NCBI GenBank assembly: GCA_037903475.1
Contig: JBAJFG010000258.1
Location: forward strand, 62,001 to 126,000
Direction: 5' to 3'
DNA: 64,000 bases
DNA from: Ancylostoma caninum
Taxonomy: Eukaryota; Nematoda; Chromadorea; Rhabditida; Ancylostomatidae
Part shown: positions 34,380 to 46,019 of the stretch, piece by piece
Position numbering within the stretch: the first letter of the stretch is position 1
Layout: each line of letters begins with the position of its first letter
Notes under the pieces: generated by a model
Databases searched by the model: none
Told to the model about the DNA's origin: nothing
What the model saw: only the letters and a program-made list of their open reading frames with translations
Translations under genes and position numbers: made by a program

Positions 34380-35042
34380 TTAAAGGCTCTCCTCAAGATC
34401 GTTTTTGAGATTTCAACGTGAAAAGAACCTCCAGGAGCTGGTGATCATAACGGTATACGTGATTCTATACAACACTGCTGAAAAACCCCATGTTCGAGCC
34501 CCAATTTTTGAGGAGCCTTTGGGCGGAGTCGGGGCGGAGCCGAGTAACTTTCCGAATGATTCATTCCAGGAAGCAGATCTTCTTGAGGAATTCGCACTAT
34601 TCACGAGAGTTCCTCATCCACTCCCCAACGGAATAGAAAATGTGCTCCACGTGGTACTAGCGAAGGAGTTCACGGTCCGGAAACCCTCCAATTCCGCCTT
34701 GATTGCGGAGCCAGGGCGAATTTACACGGTTTCTCACCGTGAACTCTTCTGCTGATCACACATGGAAGGCAGCTGTTAGGGAGTCGATGAGGAACTCTGA
34801 CGAGGAATACGAATTTTCTCAAGAGGTGCGCTTCCTGGAGTGAAATTTTCGGAAATTATTCGGAAAGTTACTTAGCAACGCCTCCAGCTCCGCCCAAAGG
34901 CTTCTTAAAAATTGGGGTTCGGAAATGGGGTTTTTCAGCAGTCTAGCATGGAATCACGTATACCGTTGCGATCGCCAGATCCCGTAGATTCTTTTCACTT
35001 TGAAATCTCGAAGACGATTTTGAGCTGGGACGCTGCCTTTAA
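34380..35042. mobile_element. TTAA-target element with long inverted repeats; empty site at 60750
   Basis: It is bounded by TTAA at 34380-34383 and 35039-35042. The duplicate block reads CTCGAGTTAAGCGCCTC at 60744-60760, exactly the empty target. The termini are AAGGCTCTCCT and, inverted, AAGGCAGCGTC, followed by a long inverted repeat of about 190 bp (for example CATAACGGTATACGTGATTC inverted at 34950-34970). The 116-codon ORF at 34405-34755 lies in this repeat and is not recognised. Confidence 0.85.
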
Positions 35043-35977
35043 GCACCTCAAATATCATACTACGCAAGCTTCCAGCAAAAAATTCTCAAAGCTTTTACTG
35101 CCCCCGATGTGATAGTGCCAGTATGTATGTCGTAGGTGCCAACCCAGCACACCAGTTTTTAATGCACGGCTCGTTTGCATCAGATGGCTACAGCTAAAAA
35201 AAAAAGTTCACAGCGCTCCAGTCTTCTCATACTGGGTGTGTACCTGTTTATCCGCAGAGGGATGCCGCCTCATGACACCCGCATAGATCAAGAAGTCAAT
35301 TCGGATGAAGAGCTCCATGGTGGAGCTGTTCGTACGAAATTTCCGGATAAACAGCTCCGCAGGAGAATTTTTTAAAGTATTTTTCTACAAGAAAATCGTT
35401 CTTTTATGCAACAATAGCCTTAGACGTCCAGATCATTTCTTTCACAGAGCAATGCTCTTTTTTTAGCGAAACAGTGAAGTACAGTGGTTCTCCGGAACGT
35501 GGCGATTCATCCCGCAGCTTTTATCCGGAAAGGCCCCCCCCCCCCCCCAGCGGATAAACAGCTCGCAACCAAATCTCGTTAGCCTGCTTGATTATGCTAG
35601 GTTTGGTTAAGTTAATTTTATGTTAATCACTTCATTTGGATTGAGAACTTACGCGTTTTTTTTTTCCTGAACTCCCAGGGAATAAAGAGCTATCGAGAGA
35701 AAAAAAAAAACTGGTTTTGATGTATCAATCTGTAAGTTTACTGTGCAATATTAGCTATTACATGGCGCTCTAAACACAGGTGTGCTTCTCCCAAAGCTTG
35801 ATAACGATTTTTCTTAAATGCACATAAGTTTTTCGAGGGATTCACTACTATAGATATCAATATTGCACTTCAGATTCTGTCGAATAGATGGTATCAAAAC
35901 CAAAATTACGTGTGAGCACTATAAAGCAAAGGCATTTTATTGCACCCTCCAACAATTGCTCCAGAAACACATCTATA

Positions 35978-36155
35978 CAGTCCTTGTCGAAAAGATAGAC
36001 GGATTCCGTCACTGCAGAATCGTGGCGGGACCCGGACGAGAGATGCGGAGAGAGAATGCTCCAAGTGAGAGGCTGGAGGAGGTCCCGCCGCGACTCTGCG
36101 ACCGCGACGCTGAAAAACCGCACGCGCAATCCGTCTATCTTTTCGACAAGGACTG
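35978..36155. mobile_element. 178-bp TA-target MITE
   Basis: CAGTCCTTGTCGAAAAGATA at 35978 is matched by a perfect inverted end of 28 bp finishing at 36155, with TA on both sides. The duplicate at about 61790 (CACTTCTACATCTTATGC) lacks it. Confidence 0.85.
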
Positions 36156-36408
36156 TACCTTATGCTGCCCCCCCAGGGGCAACTTTATGCGAACCCGTGA
36201 CCTTACACAAACGGGCATATGTTTCGCTACGCACACGTAGCGAAAAAAATCCAAGGAAAAGCAGAAAAAAAGGATCCAGGAAACTTCTCGCTAGTTCCAG
36301 TGTATGGATAGTTTATGAACATCTTGCAAAGTGGACTTCAAAAGTTTCTGAAAGCGTTGAAAATGCCAAGTAACAAGACAGACATGTGGGTGGGATGCCA
36401 AGACATAC

Positions 36409-37957
36409 ATGTGCATGAGATGGCGCTTGCTGTGGAATTCCTCCGTAAAAAGGGAGATTGAGAATGCCTTGCAATTTCTGCGAAAGAAGCCCAACGACGT
36501 CTCACGCCCTTTCCTTGAAAAAGTGCCGTCGTGGAGGGCCATGCAAGAGTTTTACAGGATTACATTAGCAAGAAACACACCATATAAAGAAATGAGAAAG
36601 AGGGTGCTGGAATGGGGAGGAAAGTACGGCGTAAAGGTATGTCTTCCCAAGAAATCTTTTTCTTAAGAAGAATCATCGGCATTGGATGCAATATGCTGAA
36701 ATAGAAAAAACCTTCACTCAGACAGCATTCGGAAAAGCTTGTTGTTAGGAATCTATATATGAAACATAAAAACGCTCACGACACTTTTTCTCAAAAATCT
36801 GGACGGCGCGCATGGGCGCCAAATTCAAACGATAGGAATGCATCTGTAAGCAGAGTGGTGAAGAAGGGGCCTTGGAAACATAGGACACCATCCGAATAGG
36901 GCGGAGGACCTAGGACACTAGTCATCGGATAGTATTGATTTGGATATCGATTTATTGATCGATTTTAACGATTTTCCTCAGTTTAGCTCTAATCCTGGTC
37001 GAAATGGGCATACTGGGGTAATCCACCACGCTGATCACGAATCTGAACACTATTTCGCACTGCGCGGCTATTGATTTATTGATTTTACTGACTCTTCGCA
37101 ATTAGTGGTGCAGGTGAGGGGAACCATACCCATAGGGGTTTTTCTGATCACGAATCTGAAGGCCACTTTGCACCGCGTGATTATCGATTTATTGGTTTTA
37201 TTGATATTTCGCAGTTTGTGCTGCAGGTTTGGATTAACCGTACCCACAGTGGCTTTTCATCACGCTGATTACGAATCTGACGAACACATTGCACAGCGTG
37301 GTCACTGGCTTATTGATTTCATTGATTTTCCATGCGGTTTTTTTCTGCGTGGTGGAAATATGTATGTCCATAGCGGCTATCTAGCACGATGAACATGAAT
37401 AAATGCGTGAGCACGGTAAACCCTTAGAAATGCGCTGACAAAATCATTGAATCAATATCTTCGCATGAAATGTTCTTTAGTTAAGCTAATTACATGAGCC
37501 TTGAAGGAGGTTCGTGCATGAAGACTACCATTGCGTGAACTGAATTTTCATATCTAAATTAGTTTCAGTTTTTGACATGACAGTTTTAACATCAAGCAAC
37601 TAGTATTCAGAAAGAAGTGGAAGAATTTTACAACGAGAACAATAAGCGTGGAGAAGAGAGAAAAAAGAAAGTCATCGCAATTCTGGATAATGCACCAAAG
37701 GCGTATCGAGAATATCTGGCATTGTTTGACGATACTAAAACACTTGAACAAATCGATGAGGACGAGAAAAAAATGCATGCTGAAAAACCAGAGGTTAGCT
37801 AATACACATGTTTTTCACCTAAAGTTTGAAGCCGAGAAACCAGAATTTACCTATTCAGGAGTACAACGTAGTTATGTATACCAACGCGTTAGCGCGCGAT
37901 TATTACTACGGTATATATAGGAGGAATAAACCTGCTGTCTACTACAACCCGATCTGA
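36409..37957 (+). CDS. DUF148 (SXP/RAL-2-like) gene, copy D, signal peptide lost
   Basis: DUF148 coding sequence spans the end of exon 1 (about 36490-36636), exon 2 (37611-37793) and exon 3 (37859-37957). Exon 1 gives RAMQEFYRITLARNTPYKEM and EWGGKYGVK with donor GTATGT; exon 2 starts KEVEEFYNENNKRGEERKKK; exon 3 starts EYNVVMYTNALARDYYYG and ends YYNPI. All joins are in phase 0. The 5' part is unusual: homology to copies A-C begins near 36490, exactly at the edge of the segmental duplication. The frame upstream (from ATG 36409, MCMRWRLLWNSSVKREIENA) comes from duplicated non-DUF148 DNA and has no signal peptide. The gene is therefore 5'-truncated or fused. Intron 1 is enlarged to 974 bp by a Helitron. 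Exons 2 and 3 remain open, which suggests recent damage or a still used product. Confidence 0.65.
36752..37603 (+). mobile_element. Helitron, 852 bp, in intron 1 of DUF148 copy D
   Basis: It begins TCTATATATGAAACATAAAA and ends CATCAAGCAACTAG, i.e. 5'-TC and CTAG-3', between A (36751) and T (37604). Paralogues A, B and C read GTTAGGAATATTCAG at this point, so the uninterrupted host site is known and no bases are duplicated, as expected for a Helitron. The interior holds three diverged tandem units of about 110 bp with ATCGATTTATTGATTTTA. No Rep/helicase is encoded. Confidence 0.8.
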
Positions 37958-38239
37958 AGCTTTGAACTTTGAATAAGTGTTCATCAGCTTTATTTTCACA
38001 GGAAAAAAATACAGTTCTTCTATGCTGTCTTATTTTGTTTTCTATTCTCGCCTAATGCAGAATGAATGAGTTGAAAGTATGCTTCACAACCACATTACGC
38101 AAGAAACCGTAATGAAGTCATCCGAACAGGTCGTCTAGTCTTAAATAGACGGTTCAGGAGGTTGATGTTTTTGCGAAATTCGGAACGAATCAGTGGATCA
38201 CAATTGCATTTTAAAAGCGTGACCTCATCTAAATTCCAT

Positions 38240-38450
38240 CCATGTCGATCTCTCGAACTCTGGCTGACGGATCACGAGTTCTGAGACGTTCGGAGTGGAG
38301 TTGCGTCTAGGGTGAAAGGCATTGTCACGCACTTGTCGATTTCCGGAACTTCCGCGGAGCTTTGACGTCATTCTGAAGCTCCGCGGAAGTTCCGAAAGGA
38401 TAGCGATTGTTTCGGAACTTCCGCGGAGCTTTGAGACAGATAGCATGGTC
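38240..38450. repeat. inverted and direct copies of a CGGAACTTCCGCGGAGCTTTG motif
   Basis: Three copies of GGAACTTCCGCGGAGCTTTG lie at about 38342-38440, the middle one inverted (AAGCTCCGCGGAAGTTCC). The surrounding DNA matches the downstream region of DUF148 copy A. Confidence 0.7.
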
Positions 38451-38964
38451 CTAGAAAATAACATATCTAATGGCATGTTTTCGTTCGATTTTAGTTGTGG
38501 TATGCTCTTGCGTGAGTTCAACTGGCCATGTAAGAAGCCGTGCTAGAATACGAATTCTTCCGCTATTTTTTCTTGGAAATTTACTTCGGAATGCCCTAAT
38601 AATGATATCCATAGTGTTGAATTTCGGGTAAAGCTCGTATCAGGTAAATGTACCCCTGGGATTATTTCCATAAATACGAAAGCTTGACAGATTTTTACCA
38701 AAGAGTGATTTTTCCCATGTTATTATTGAAGTTGAAACCCGATGCAGATACGTAGCACAGTCACAGGGCAAATCAGTTCCATGCTCATCTTCAAGAAACA
38801 GAACCAATAGAGGAATAACTACTGCAACGTGGAAGAAGAGCTTTTGGTGGGGTTCACGCCCCACATTTTTGGTAGCGGGACGTGTGGAGGTGTTCATACC
38901 TCTATGTTGGTCGATTTTACCTTACTACTCGAGTTAGACCTGGCTCCATAATGCGCGAATTACG

Positions 38965-39150
38965 TCACTCTTGTTCGATTTCGGAACTTCCGCAGAGCAT
39001 GTTCGGAATTTCCGCGGAGCTTGTTCAGAAATTCCACGGAGCTTCCTCGGAACTTCCACGGAGCCTGTTCAGATCTTCCGTGGAGCTTGTTCGGGACTTC
39101 CGTCAGGTCACCCGCGGTAGTTCCGAACAAGCTCCGTGGAAGCTTCGAAA
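38965..39150. repeat. tandem repeat of TTCGGAACTTCCGCGGAGCT type, 28-bp unit
   Basis: About six direct units (TTCGGAACTTCC, GCGGAGCTTG variants) are followed by one inverted unit, GTTCCGAACAAGCTCCGTGG. It belongs to the same family as 38.34-38.44 kb. Confidence 0.75.
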
Positions 39151-39739
39151 GTTTGCCGGGGTTGTTATCCGTGTTGGAAAAATTGACAAACCCTTGAAAT
39201 CTTTGCCAGGTTGCTCCCAACAACCTTCACCATAAGTCACATAAGTGCTGAAATCCTCGCCCTTGAAAGGGTTGAAATGTGTATTTCTTGAAGACGGTAG
39301 GCAGATTGCCTAGCTAGCTGTGCTGGTTATCCGCCGCTCTCGGCGAATAGTAAATCTTAACCTGTCCGATAAAAGGCTTTACATGTCAATTTGTGGACCT
39401 TTGCGTCGAAAGACCTAAAATTGTCAGACTGCGTCCCTTGTGGACAGCTGATACCTAGAAGAAGATGAAGCCTTCTGAAAATTTCCACTATCTCGACTAT
39501 CACCCGGTTATGGCTGCGTTCGAATCCGCCGACCTTTCAGAGAAACACAGAGCCTAAAAGCAGTAAACCACCCTTCGTGCTTGAGGTTTTAGCGGATTCC
39601 GAATCTCCTCGATGCGCTAGATCCAGCGGTATACCGAAAATGTTACACAAGGGTCTCTTACCTGTTTCATAAACGTTTTTACGGGGTTCGGAACAGTTTG
39701 CCGAACCGGCTGCGTGACAACAGGTACGCTGCTGAGCTG

Positions 39740-40393
39740 TTTTGGGGTGGGGGAAGGGAGGGTTGAACCGAAGGGGGCTGAAGCTTTGCTTCATTTGTCA
39801 TTTGTAGAGTTCCTTCTTATAAACATTCTAGTACTGACTGACTACTATGAACGTATTCACTCTCAAACGCTATTTGGTCAATACATTCCAAAATTGATAA
39901 AAACCGTGGAGTTCAATGAATAGTCGAAATGAACCTTGAAAGAGAGAGGCACCGCTCATCGGTGAGCTGCGAGGTCAAAAATTCCAACAAGTTGGCTAAT
40001 GTTTGGCCATTAACAAAATGGCCAAAAATTGGCCAACTTTGCTGATAATTTCACATGTCAATGGTGCTTTCGAAGTTATTGCCTGACTTTTGTCGGAGGA
40101 CCCAAAAAACATGAGCAAGAGCATCTCTCTGTGAGCAGATACAAGACTGTATTACCCCCTCCTACCTTGCTACAAGATTGTAAACTATTGGTGACGTAAA
40201 ACGGGTTAGATCGAGCGATACTTCTTGGAATTGAGGCTATCCCCCATTGAGAACGTGCGAAATGAAGCTACTATTTGTGGCCTTCTCCGCACCGTTATCC
40301 GGCGCCAAAAGCCTGGAGCGGATAACGGATAGGCGAAAACCTACGGATAACGGCAAAACGGACAACCGGATACGGCCAATCCGCTCATCTCTG
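39740..40393. mobile_element. hAT-like element, 5'-truncated copy
   Basis: It matches the right part of the elements at 19904 and 40909, including the GGATAACGGATA-type subterminal repeats at 40315-40375, and ends CCGCTCATCTCTG at 40393. The left half is missing. Confidence 0.7.
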
Positions 40394-40900
40394 CTACGAA
40401 CACACGAAACGAGCTGACACACTGCCTTCGAGCCTGAAAGATGCGAAGGGAACATTCTGATGAGAGACGCAGAAAATCATACAAGGAACATACTTCGTTG
40501 GTGAAAGACTCGCTTTCACAGAACTACGTATGCAGTCCCGGTAAGTAATCGAACCGAGCCGACCTGGTATCATGGATTTTTAAAAGCTGTTCCCGCTGCA
40601 AACGAATAGACATGACAGTATATCACTTGTCGAGGAGAGATCCTTGTGAAGGATTAACATTCCTTGCAACTAAAGTACAAAAGTCTTAACCTTGCTGTGC
40701 CGTTGACTTCACTTCGAAGGTGCGCAAGGAGGAAAGGAGAAAACATCGTATGTGAGTGTGAGAGAATACACAGAGAGTAACGAGACAGAATGGAAAGTGA
40801 GAGAGCACAGCGAGAGAGAGAGAGATGATATGGAAGTGTTGTGGAGAGTTACGCGAATGGACCTTTTTTTTTGTTTCATTTTCGTACTTCATTTTCGAGC
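40394..40900. other. no recognisable feature
   Basis: Purine-rich between 40735 and 40860 (GAGAGA-type tracts). No gene is supported. Confidence 0.5.
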
Positions 40901-40908
40901 ATCCATTT

Positions 40909-42428
40909 CAGGGATGAGCGGATATGAGATTTTCTGCGACCCGGATAACGGTGCGGATAACGGATAGGCCAAAAATGACCGGATAACGGATACCGGATAA
41001 CGGATAACGGATAAGTGATCCAGATGCGAAAAGACACCGTATTTTATGTTGTTGCAAAATCGATGTCGGATTTTTGAACCACGAGCTTTGGAATAATATT
41101 TCGAAGTAGGGAGTGGTCTTTCCATCGCAGTTCTAGTACATATTCAAAAGCTTGTCTTCTTCTCTTTCTGTCCTTTCTTCCTCATTTCCACGATCCACTC
41201 TCTTTGGCTTTTTCAAAGGTGAATCGGAATGTAGTCGTTTGAAAAAATCGTCTCAAACTGAAACTCGAATTGAGACATTGGGGCATTGGGTTCAAAAGCC
41301 GTAATAGCGTTGCAGCTAGGAAAGGGAAAAATTGCAAGCGTATGCGCGAGGGAACGTCAAACAAAGTCTTAGTCTAATATTGGTCCAAGTCAGTCAATTT
41401 TGGACATATGTGTCTCAGAGTTACAGACTCGGATAACGTCAACACTCCTCTGAGGGCATTGGCGGAAGCTATCACGAGAAGATCTGTTCAGGATCTCGAA
41501 CGTGACCATAGAATTCAGATAATCACAAAACCAACCAGTTGGATGTATCTCTGAGAGGAAGAATGGGCCATGAAAATATCTCGCTCAAAACACTTCTGTC
41601 GACTTTGTTGGCTCAGAAAAGTGTGATTTTTTGGCCTAACCAAACCAAACCTTAGATGGAACATGATGAAGACGTGATGATTCAAATTACTACTTAACCG
41701 ATAAAACAAGTTGGACATCTGCCGCGGTATGACAATTCAGAGCCGACTGTTAAAATCCGACATCGATTTTGCAACTACCTAATACAATATTATAGAAGAA
41801 TACGTGAGATACGACATGAATATTGGGGAAGGGAGGGCAGAAGGGCGCTAGAGCCTTGTTCCATTTAAATTTGTGTTCTGATAAACCTTCTAGTACTGAC
41901 TTACTATTATGAACGTGTTGACTAAACGCTATTCAATCAATATATTCAAAAATGGATAGAAACCGTAGAGTTTGATTACTTGTCGATATGAACCTTGTGA
42001 GGAAGGGGCACCTTTCATCGGTGAGCTGCAAGCTCACCAATTTCAACGTTGTTAGTTCCTCACATTAGCCAATGTTTTGATAATTTCACAAGTGATGGTT
42101 CCGAGGTTGTTGCCTGACTTTAATGGACGACCAAAAAACATGAGCAGGAGCATCTCTTTCTGAGCAGATACAAGTCTGTTTTATGTTTTATGTGCCTTCT
42201 CCTACCTTGGTACAAGACTGTAAACTATTGGTGACGTAAAACGGGTTAGATTGAGCGATACTTCTTGGAATTGAGGCTATCCTCCGTTGAGAAAGTGCGA
42301 AATGAAGCTACTATTTTTGGCATTATCCGTACCGTTATCCGGCGCCAAAGGTCCGGATAACGGATAAGCCAAAACCTACGGATAACGGTAAAACGGATAA
42401 CCGGATACGGACAATCCCCTCATCCCTG
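40909..42428. mobile_element. hAT-like non-autonomous element, copy B (1520 bp)
   Basis: CAGGGATGAGCGGATATGAG starts at 40909 and the inverted CTCATCCCTG ends at 42428. Flanking octamers are ATCCATTT (40901-40908) and ATCCATCT (42429-42436), an 8-bp target duplication with one change, as expected for hAT. Subterminal GGATAACGGATA arrays are present at both ends. Confidence 0.75.
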
Positions 42429-43359
42429 ATCCATCTGTGGTGACCTTCCAGGACAATGCTGACGTCGTACTTTCAGTGAAGATTTCAAAAAGCATATCTC
42501 AAGTAAATATCACGTTGTTGCGGAAATAATTGCCGTTCAGCGGTGTACACCAAGAAAAAGTCTCTTCTGTCCATATCAAGAACTTCAATCCAACTCAAGC
42601 AAATTTCTGGAAGAGTTCTTACTCCTTTTTCAAACACTGCTTGGATATTCTGGCTAGCTCGTTCAAGACGTTTTTATAGAATCGCGAACAAGTAATGAGC
42701 CGACGCGATATTCTGGTGGTCACACGCAGTTAATGGCTTCGAACTCTTCCACTCTGTACCGCAGGTGTCCGGTAATCTTGCATTTGTTTTGGTTCGGAAT
42801 CATCTTCCCAATGGGCAGTTAGCTAACGGATTGCGGTTTTCTCTTTTGGCAATTTTGAACCTCAAGTTCCCTGGCAATCAAGCGTCGATCAAGCGTTGAG
42901 GGCAGTGGCGGAACCTAAACCGAAACACTTTGAAATGAAAGTCCGTTTCAGCAAATATGTAATTTCACAACAGCCTGATGAAACGAACAAATAAGGAACG
43001 ACGAAAATTTAGTCAAATTCATCTGCTTAAAGGTGTGCCGTTTCAAGCTAAGGCACGCCACCGTTCAACAAACAAAATGTGCTCGTAACCTGTTGTTCTG
43101 AAGTCATTGTTGGATAAAAACTAGGTTTTCAATTTTCTACGGATGCAGTTGTGATGAATGACATATTGCTTCGCTGGTTTTGCTATGAATTGAACTGTGG
43201 TATTTAATTTTTTTGGTGAGATCATGTTTACATTTTATTAAATAAAATTAGCATCTCTATGAAAGCGTTAACGCTCAATATGCTTTAAGAGCTACTCAAC
43301 ACTATTGAAGACGTGGCCAGCGAACATCATCAGAATTTGAATGGAACCGACTCGATAAA

Positions 43360-44188
43360 AGTCGGCAAAATTCAACGCCCATCATCCAACGCTGTCTACA
43401 GCTTCATTCTATCGCAAGTACGAATATGTAAGTCTGTTCATTCTGCTATCTTCTTCAATATGCTGTGAGAAAATAAAAATTCCAGCATGTGGGCGATCGC
43501 CATCGCTGTTGCAGCCTTATATACTTCCACTGAAGCCAAAATCTACTATCGAATTTCCCACTACATGCCACGCCCTTTCCTTGCTAAAGTGCCATGGAGG
43601 GACGTTGACGAGTTTTACGAGCTTATAGAAGCAAGAAACATAACACATAGAGAAACGAGAGAGAAGGTGCTAGAATGGGGAGAAAAGTACGGCATAAAGG
43701 TAAGTCTTCCCGGAAATCTTTTTCTTAAGATGAATCATCGGCATTAGATGCATGATGCCACAATAAGAAAGAAACTTCTCCTCAGATAGTTTTTGAAAAA
43801 AAGATTACTTGTTAGGAATATTCAGGAAGAAATGAAAGAATTTTACAACAAGCACCAGAAGATTGGAGAAGAGAGAGGAAAGAAAGTCATCGCGCTTCTG
43901 GAGAATGCAGCAAAGGCGTATCGAGAATATCTGGCATTGTATGACGATACTAAAACCCTTAAACAAATCGGTGAAGACAAGAAAAAAATGCGAAATAAAA
44001 TACCAAAGGTTAGCTGACACACATGTTTTTCGACCTAATGTTTGAAGCCGAGAAATCAAAATTTACCTATTCAGGAGTACACCTTGTTTGCGTTTGCCAG
44101 CAAGATAGTGGACCTACCTTCCACCGTTGGTTATCCGATTATAAAAAAAACCCGATTTTAAAGAAGACTTATATGTTGTACTAATAAA
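43360..44188 (+). CDS. DUF148 (SXP/RAL-2-like) secreted protein, copy B
   Basis: Coding exons 43487-43699, 43826-44008 and 44075-44161 join in phase 0 for about 160 residues. The first 17 residues (MWAIAIAVAALYTSTEA) are the same signal peptide as in copies A and C. Exon 1 then differs from them at several places (ISHYMPRPF; DVDEFYELIEARNITHRETR). Exon 2 reads EEMKEFYNKHQKIGEERGKK; exon 3 reads EYTLFAFASKIVDLPSTVGY and stops after KKTRF, nine residues earlier than in A. Donors are GTAAGT and GTTAGC, acceptors ATTCAG. AATAAA lies at 44183-44188. The gene sits 1.06 kb right of a hAT-like element, as in copy A, which shows that gene and transposon were duplicated together. The product would be secreted; its target is unknown. 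Confidence 0.8.
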
Positions 44189-44453
44189 TGTTCATCAGCT
44201 TTAATTTCGCAGAAAAAAAAATCCACTTCTTCTACGCTGGCAAATTGTTCCCAGTTGTGCTAGCTGTCCACCGCAGCTGCACTCGCGGCGGATGACTCTT
44301 GGCCCGTCCGATCGATAAGATCAACACTGACACAAGGCCTTACATGTCAACTTGTGGAACTTTGCGTCGAAATAAATCTCAAGAAAAAATTTTTGAGATT
44401 TCTTTTGACGCAATTTTTTTCCAAATCATAGACTGCGTCGATGCTAGACATAT

Positions 44454-44605
44454 AGGAAACTTCAAACGTACGTAGACAAGAGTCGAGATCGCGGAGCGGC
44501 TCTCATGGGCAGAGACGCAGGCGCGCACTATGCTGAGCTCCCGTGACTCTGCCCAAGAGAGTCGCACCGCGGTCCTGACTCTTGACTGCGTCCGCTTGGA
44601 ATTGC
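44454..44605. repeat. GC-rich hairpin repeat, copy 2
   Basis: Same arms as at 23905, with GCGGAGCGGCTCTCATGGGC and the inverted GCCCAAGAGAGTCGCACCGC. Confidence 0.7.
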
Positions 44606-45861
44606 CTGTAATTTTTTTTTTACATTGATTTCTTCCTGTTTCACGAAGTCCAGTGATTTATCTCATGCTACTGGGTGGTTTTGCCCTTGGCCCTTATGCA
44701 TGAACATCACCGCCGCGGAGGGTAGGGGGTGCGCATCACCAGCGAGGCTCCCTGTTATGCCATGAAACCTTTTGAGGGGTGTGGGTCATGATGAGGCAAA
44801 AGTGGGTGGGCAATGTGTCTGCGATTGGTTCATTCGAACCCTCGCCCCGCCCTTCAGGACCTACTCGCCCTAATTCCCGCGCGATTTCACCATAGTTGCC
44901 CATGCAAATTTGAATGTGAGTGGGGACGAGTCGACGCCGAAGGGCGGGAAGACGCCGCCCCATTTTGTCTCATCATGACCCACACCCCCTTTTGAGGGGA
45001 GGGGATGTATCCCTTGCGCGTGCTGTTTGCGCGCCCTGTGCAATCACGTCTTTCGCATCGAAACACCGTGTAAAAATGACGCTGAGGCAGGAATAGTCTG
45101 ATTTTTAAGGCTTGACAGTTCATTTTTCCCACATTTCGGTGGTTCAGTTCATTGCTGGCGATGCTTGTGACCCGACTATTACTATGTCACTTACTTCACA
45201 TTTCTTCTTTGTACAGCTGCATCCATGGTCCCCGCATCGAAACACTGTCTAAATTACCACTGAAGACAGAATACACTGATTATGAAGTTTAAATTATAAA
45301 GTTCGGTCATGAAGACGTAAGATGCAACAGAAACAGGCAAAGGGTAAATAATAGATACCAGAAAATGGATGAAGCACATGAAGAATTGGAAAAAACCTTG
45401 AAGTTTGGTAATGAGCCGTCGAAAAATTTACAATTCCTCAAAGAATGGGAAATTTCTGAAAAGAAACAGTTGGTTGCTGAGAGTGATCCCCTCTCGAATC
45501 CCTACTCTTCGTAGACAATGTACATCCCCTCACCTCAGGGGATCCCCTCGCTTCGAGCGCTTCGTATACGGGATCGAGGGAGACAGTGGCGGACGCAGGG
45601 GTGCGCCCCCCCCCCACCGAGAATGAGTCGTCAAATTTTCGAAATTACTTTACGATACGAATAAAAATCTTGTATTGGTTTATTTTTGATAGTTTTTTTG
45701 TTATTTTTAATGTAATTTTTATTTATTATTTATTTACTATTATACTTATTATTATCTATTATTTATTATTATACTTATTATTATCTATTATTTATTATTT
45801 ATTGTTTATTATTATACTTAATATTTTTATTAATTTTATTTTCCATCTGGGTCCCCAAAGC

Positions 45862-45970
45862 TACGCAGACAAAGGTCGGGACCGCGGCGCGGCTCTCTTG
45901 GGCAGACACCCAGGCGCTCAGCATGCAGAGCGCCCGTGTCTCTGCCCGAGAGAGCCGCGCCGCGATCAAA
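45862..45970. repeat. GC-rich hairpin repeat, copy 3
   Basis: GGACCGCGGCGCGGCTCTCT followed by the inverted GAGAGAGCCGCGCCGCG. It is preceded by TTATTA-rich low-complexity DNA at 45700-45840. Confidence 0.75.
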
Positions 45971-46019
45971 ATCACAAAATCAAAATCACAAACCAGCGCG
46001 GACAATTCCGCTAACGGTG

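Larger units (their letters stand above)
32101..36488. repeat. segmental duplication, left copy (partner 57212-62130)
   Basis: More than 4 kb agrees closely with 57212-62130, apart from insertions on either side: a TTAA element at 34380 and a TA element at 35978 here; a mariner-type MITE plus a Helitron at 59225-60444 there. The left edge is AGCACTTCCCAC in Penelope-derived DNA; the right edge is near GCAATTTCTGCG at 36488. Confidence 0.85.
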
